Part shown: positions 59,312-64,000 of the stretch, piece after piece | How the letters are laid out: each line of letters starts with the position of its first letter | Position numbering within the stretch: the first letter of the stretch is position 1 | NCBI GenBank assembly: GCA_963995525.1 | Contig: OZ023206.1 | Coordinates: 68,802,223-68,866,222, forward strand | DNA length: 64,000 nt | Direction: 5' to 3' | Source: Escarpia spicata | Lineage: Eukaryota; Annelida; Polychaeta; Sabellida; Siboglinidae | The notes under the pieces: generated by a model | Seen by the model: the letters and a program-made list of their open reading frames with translations, nothing else | The model's database searches: none | Told to the model about the DNA's origin: nothing | Program-made: the position numbers and the translations under genes

Positions 59312-61305
59312 CGTTTTTACTTATAAATCTCACTTGTACCCAGTTATGTCTACTCACAAACAAGGAAACTATACATGTCGGCCTGGGTGGACTGATTATG
59401 TGGCAGGTATCCATAAAGCTGCTAATGAAGCTTTCCAACTATGGGACAGTATAGGTAAACCTAAACAAGGTCCTGTTTTTGAGTTAAAAAAGAAAGCTGA
59501 TGCTAGATGCAAATATGCAATAAGGTTTATTAAAAAACATGAAAATGAGTTGAGGCGTGAAGCCCTTGCCAAGAAGATGGCTAACCATACAAATGATCAA
59601 TTTTGGAAGGAGATCAAAACTATTAACAATAGTAAAATCCTCTTGCCAACTAATATAAATGGTAACAGTGGTGAAGAAGCTATTGTGAATATGTGGATTC
59701 AACACTTTCGTGACTTGTTTAATTGTGTAAATAACAGTAGTGCCAAAACCATAGCATTTGATGTTAGTTATGAGAGCAGCATTAGAGTGTTACCTGAAGA
59801 AGTCAAAGATGCTATAAGAAACCTTGACTGTAACAAGAGTTGTGGCCTTGATGGTGTGTATGCAGAGCACCTGAAGTACTGCAGTGAACGCATACTGCCT
59901 TTACTGTCAATGTGCTTCACAGGTCTGTTGGTTCATGGCGTACTGCCAAGTTCTATGATTTCTGTTATATTAGTGCCCATAATCAAGGATAAATCCGGCA
60001 AGATAAACAGTAAAGACAACTATAGGCCAATAGCACTGGCAAGTGTTATGTCTAAAGTTTTTGAAAAAATCTTGCTCAACAGAATGGATGACTTTTTAAC
60101 AACCAGTGACAACCAGTTTGGTTTTAAAAAGAAGCATGGCACTGACATGTGCATTTATGTACTAAAAGAGGTTATTGCTAAATATCAAGCCTTAAATAGC
60201 TGTTTGTTTATGTGTTTTCTTGATGCATCTAAGGCTTTTGACCGTGTAAACCATAGTGTACTTTTTAAAAAGCTAATAGACAGAGAGGTTCCTGGTTACA
60301 TTGTTAGAATTCTAGTGTTTTGGTATGCGAACCAACAGATATGTGTAAGATGGGGTAGTCATGTGTCTGACAGTATTTATGTAAGTAATGGAGTTAGACA
60401 AGGAGGTATTTTATCCCCCTATTTGTTCAGTGTTTACATGGATGGGTTATCCACTGTACTTAATAGTTGCAATACAGGATGTTATGTAGGATATAATTGT
60501 GTAAATAATATTATGTATGCTGATGATCTTGTAGTTTTTTGTCCGTCCAGCAGGGGATTACAGACCCTTCTCACCGTCTGTGATCAATATGGAGTATCTC
60601 ATGACATAAGGTACAATGCCAAAAAGAGTATGGTCATGATAATTAGAAACAAGAGTTGTAAGAATGTTAAATTTCCAAGTTTTATGCTTGGTAACGACAA
60701 ACTATGTGAGGTAGAATCTGTAAAATATTTGGGTCATATAATTTCAAATAGTATGCTAGATGACAATGATATATCTAGACAATGTCGCCAGTTGTATGCA
60801 CAAGGCAACATGATCATAAGAAAATTTCATATGTGTTCAAGTGATGTAAAGAAGACATTGTTTACTACTTTTTGCTCACCTATGTATACTGCCCATCTAT
60901 GGTGGAATTTTCATAACTATGCAATCAGGAAATTGTATGTCTCTTACAACAATATATTTCGAATGGTGTTAGGTTATGACAGATACTGTAGTGCTAGTGA
61001 AATGTTTGTTACCAATAATTTACCTAACTGTGCTGCTGTTATTAGAAATCTGACATATAGGTTTATATGCCGACTGCAGTTCTCAAAAAACATATTGATT
61101 TGTAACATTATTAATAGTGACGTGAAATACATGTCAAGAATATGGAAATATTGGTTCAATTCCCTGTACATACATTTTGTTGACGGGTGATTTTTCATTC
61201 TGTACATTGTAACTATTGTTATAACACAACTATAGAACCATGATAATGTACTTGTATGTTGCATGGAGTCTGTGAATAAAGCAATTATTATTATTATTAT
61301 TATCA
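59312..61305 (+). mobile_element. LINE element B, 5' truncated, (ATT)n tail
   Basis: ORF followed by a short 3' UTR with gtctgtgaataaagcaa and an (ATT)n microsatellite at about 61286-61303. The 5' end meets the SINE tail at about 59308. Target duplication not identified. Confidence 0.78.
59334..61190 (+). CDS. Non-LTR retrotransposon endonuclease-RT linker and reverse transcriptase (5'-truncated LINE)
   Basis: About 618 codons open (first real ATG at 59346; the frame is open further upstream into a SINE tail). N-terminal part is the linker after the endonuclease (PGWTDYVAGIHKAANEAF, FWKEIKTINN). RT motifs: KSCGLDGVYAEHLK (about 170), DNYRPIALASVMSKVFEK (about 228), motif A FLDASKAFDRVNH (about 298), motif B NGVRQGGILSPYLFSVYMDG (about 355), motif C MYADDLVVF (about 395), then VKYLGHIIS. 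The catalytic YADD is intact and no stop interrupts the frame. Different clade from the element at 49.7 kb. Confidence 0.9.
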   Translation: MYPVMSTHKQGNYTCRPGWTDYVAGIHKAANEAFQLWDSIGKPKQGPVFELKKKADARCKYAIRFIKKHENELRREALAKKMANHTNDQFWKEIKTINNSKILLPTNINGNSGEEAIVNMWIQHFRDLFNCVNNSSAKTIAFDVSYESSIRVLPEEVKDAIRNLDCNKSCGLDGVYAEHLKYCSERILPLLSMCFTGLLVHGVLPSSMISVILVPIIKDKSGKINSKDNYRPIALASVMSKVFEKILLNRMDDFLTTSDNQFGFKKKHGTDMCIYVLKEVIAKYQALNSCLFMCFLDASKAFDRVNHSVLFKKLIDREVPGYIVRILVFWYANQQICVRWGSHVSDSIYVSNGVRQGGILSPYLFSVYMDGLSTVLNSCNTGCYVGYNCVNNIMYADDLVVFCPSSRGLQTLLTVCDQYGVSHDIRYNAKKSMVMIIRNKSCKNVKFPSFMLGNDKLCEVESVKYLGHIISNSMLDDNDISRQCRQLYAQGNMIIRKFHMCSSDVKKTLFTTFCSPMYTAHLWWNFHNYAIRKLYVSYNNIFRMVLGYDRYCSASEMFVTNNLPNCAAVIRNLTYRFICRLQFSKNILICNIINSDVKYMSRIWKYWFNSLYIHFVDG

Positions 61306-61309
61306 GTGA

Positions 61310-62015
61310 AAATGTGCAAGAACATGGCAGCACTTCACCACAATATTTACCTTCGAATAAAAGAATGTTGTGAGTTTATTTCCTATCACTCTTTCTTACC
61401 CAGGCTATGTACTTTTTCAGTGATTTTTGTCCTATGACTTTACATTCCCACCCACCATTCCACTCATCAGCCGTTTGCCACAAACAGGACATTGGGTGAC
61501 AGGGTCATGGAACATTCTGGTCTTGTTCCTCAGGGCTTGAGACCACTCTAATGCAACAGAACATATCAGAACTAACTGACCTATGTCCATAATGAAGTAT
61601 GTAATCTAAATCAACACACACAATGGACTTGACCATGACTATCAGTGACCATCTGTAGCGTTGATCAAGCCATGTCCTTAACTGTCACCACCAGCATCAT
61701 CAGATGACCACTAGGTACTCGATGACCAGAGCTATTGGTCAAATGGTCAAGCTGGCTTACCTGTACTGTGCAGTGGTCACATATAATCGACTCAATGTAT
61801 GAAGTCTATCCTATGTTGTACCGTCATGAGGGGTAACTTATACCCCCCAGTCTTGACCCCCTTTCATGGTATGTAATCAGAATGAGGGATCAGTCAGAAT
61901 GGTCAGACTATATTGACCACACAGTGAGTGGTCACTCATGTTGTGTAGTTAGGATCACTTCACCTCACTTTGCCTACTCCTACTTTGCCTACTGATCAAT
62001 ATGATGCCCACTTTG
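61310..62015. other. No recognised content
   Basis: Repeated short tgacca/tggtca motifs (61620-61940) but no regular array; no ORF. Confidence 0.4.
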
Positions 62016-62308
62016 CACAGAGCCTTATGGTGTAGTGATTAGAGCGTTTGACTCAATTGAGAGATTCTGGGTTCGTGTTCTGAACCTTGAGCAACTTTGT
62101 TCACTCTACTCTGCTCCAGTTCACTGAGTACCTGGCTGTAGACAGTGGATCTGTGTATGCACTGTCTTGGTGCAGTATCTGCAGCATTGCTGAATTCTTC
62201 CCAGACAAGTTGAGATGATGTTCAATTGAACAGGTCTGCCAGGGAGGGAGTAAAGTGTAAAGCGCTTTAAGTAATGCTAACGACTGGATACTGCGCTATA
62301 TAAGCACC
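62016..62308 (+). mobile_element. tRNA-derived SINE, copy 5 (full length)
   Basis: Head ATGGTGTAGTGATTAGAGCG (A box region), ggttcgtgttc (slightly mutated B box), body tgagtacctggctgtagaca, then tgtaaagcgctttaagtaat and a tail actggatactgcgctatata. The gcgcttt and gcgctatata motifs are shared with many animal SINEs (V-SINE-like). Confidence 0.85.
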
Positions 62309-64000
62309 AACTCTGCATTAGAATAAGCTCTACGTCCACTGACCCACCCTACCACCCATCCTTCCATTCATTTACTGACCCCAACATTTACAAATACCAC
62401 GTGATTCACATACATTGTAATGCAACAACACTGCCATAGAACATCACAAATTCTGTGAAATGGAAAACGTAAAAATACAATTTGGGCACACTTTAATGCA
62501 TCAATATTTTACATCGTAACCTAAACACTCAAAACTCGCTACATGGTATTTACATTGCATGTCCCGTGACCTTAAACGACCTTCATATTACCTCATACCA
62601 AGCTCATTCCAACATGGTAGAAAATTCATATAGCCACACGGTTAGCAATGTATTCGTCACATCTTAACCTATGTTATCAAACCACCAACTCAACTACTGA
62701 CTGTTTCAATCTATGTGTGAAAACTTAAACATCACTTATATACAACTTTGCAGACTGTGTCTATAATTACACACCAGACCACAGGGTGTTGATTGCAGGG
62801 TATTTGTTACTGTAGGTATGGCAGCAGTAACCTGCTGTTACTGGACCCTGGGCCTGTCACAGAACACATTATGTGACATCCCTATTTGACCAAGACTTGT
62901 GGCAATTAATTGAAGTGGGTCAGTCACTGTGCAATACATCACAGTTGAATTTCATCTGTATTTGTAGCGAAAAACACCAACTAGGTTTGACATTTTTAAC
63001 ACTTTTACATTATTTATTCATTCGGTTTTAGCAGATAGATTTCATTGCATGTGAAGTTTCCAGCTAGATGCCTTGGTTAAAAATAAATGAACTCTGACAA
63101 AAATCAGAAAACTGCAGAAAACTGAAAAACAGCAACATAAGAATTACATTTTAAAAGCTGTTGGATGAAAATCAGAAAAGTTGCAAGGTTTTAACAATGA
63201 CAAAATTGTTTAGATGTTGAAATTCTGTAAATACACTAACTTAAAATGTGGTAGATGGACAAGCATTATGTGGTATTTCATTTCTGTTCATTCAGTAACT
63301 TTTTCTGTTACTTTCTCCTGCATGGCAAAATCTGTTACTTTGTACCTGTTGCTTTTTTCCAATTATTACCAGTTAGTTTGGGGCAGGGTTAAATCAATTG
63401 ACCCAGTAAACTAAACAATCGAAGGAAATGACACCGACAAGGAACAAACACGCTGTCTAACCATGTCTACCGACTTAATTTCACATAAAACCAGGGCATG
63501 TTGGTCAATAGCCACTTGACGTAGAAGTCCCGTGTATACATGTACCAGTCTACAAAACTACCATAAATCACAATGTCTATGCTGTGTCTCCTTATGTAAC
63601 TACCACACGTGTGTTAAATCAGGATACAACACACATCTGTGAGAAACTTAAGCACCTGATGACTTAAGTATTATATTAATATATACATTTAACATTGAAC
63701 ATACAAGACGCCTCAGGGTTTCACTTTAGTTGCCAAAATTCAGCGGCCAAATGAAAGCTCGGATTTATTCTTGGCATTAAATGAATGTGATATCACGTAG
63801 ATCAGCAGACATGGTTCTTATTTTTGTCATTCTTATAATGACAAATATTCACATCCATCAGGTTCTCAGCCAAATCGGGTGCATTGCCCCAAGGAAAGGA
63901 AAGCAAACTGCACGCATAATTAGTTATTGAATTGAGAAAAACAAATGTAACAATGATTAAGTGAGATAAAGTGAAATCTGTAATATTAGACATCTGTGTG
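62309..64000. other. No recognised content
   Basis: AT-rich to the window edge. ORFs below 70 codons, without motifs. Confidence 0.4.

Noticed and set aside
62021..62090. Possible genuine tRNA gene
   Set aside because: A and B boxes are present but no full cloverleaf is seen, and the sequence continues into the SINE body shared with other copies.

Overview
The window is animal nuclear DNA. It is AT-rich and intron-dense, with GT-AG introns of about 0.3 to 3.3 kb, and contains parts of two conserved animal genes plus many minisatellites, tRNA-derived SINEs, small inverted-repeat DNA transposons and 5'-truncated LINEs. I cannot name the species. The gene content and repeat load suggest a non-vertebrate metazoan, probably marine, but that is inference.

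Left part (1 to about 11.8 kb, + strand): the 3' half of a casein kinase 1 alpha gene (CSNK1A1-like). Four exons are certain and a short terminal exon is probable. The catalytic loop, DFG motif and CK1-specific segments are close to invariant; the N-lobe exons lie before the window. Three of its introns carry tandem arrays that run up to the 3' splice site. One array is split by a 2.1-kb TA-flanked inverted-repeat element that itself contains a long hairpin.

Middle part (about 13.5 to 42.8 kb, - strand): the C-terminal 1,866 codons of a KNDC1-like gene (very-KIND RasGEF), read convergently with the kinase gene. I could chain 21 exons with matching splice phases from a KIND domain through a large disordered region, a conserved middle domain, a coiled coil, RasGEF_N and the catalytic RasGEF domain to the stop codon. 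The first visible exon opens at an acceptor, so more 5' exons exist. They probably encode the first KIND domain, but no convincing one was seen up to 64 kb. A 40-bp minisatellite lies between the candidate poly(A) signals of the two convergent genes.

Right part (about 43 to 64 kb): no cellular coding exon recognised. It is probably a very long 5' intron of the KNDC1-like gene, or intergenic DNA. It holds four minisatellite arrays, two LINE reverse-transcriptase ORFs without their endonuclease domain (49.7-51.3 kb and 59.3-61.3 kb), several SINE copies and a MITE.

The two genes have no known joint pathway. CK1 alpha is a broadly acting Ser/Thr kinase (Wnt and Hedgehog signalling). KNDC1 is a neuronal Ras exchange factor that binds MAP2 in vertebrates. 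The most notable features are repeat architecture and splicing: arrays grown at splice acceptors, a transposon whose empty site can be read from the array it entered, a GC-AG intron, higher-order minisatellite structure and nested foldback elements. I saw no clear candidate for a previously undescribed biological system.
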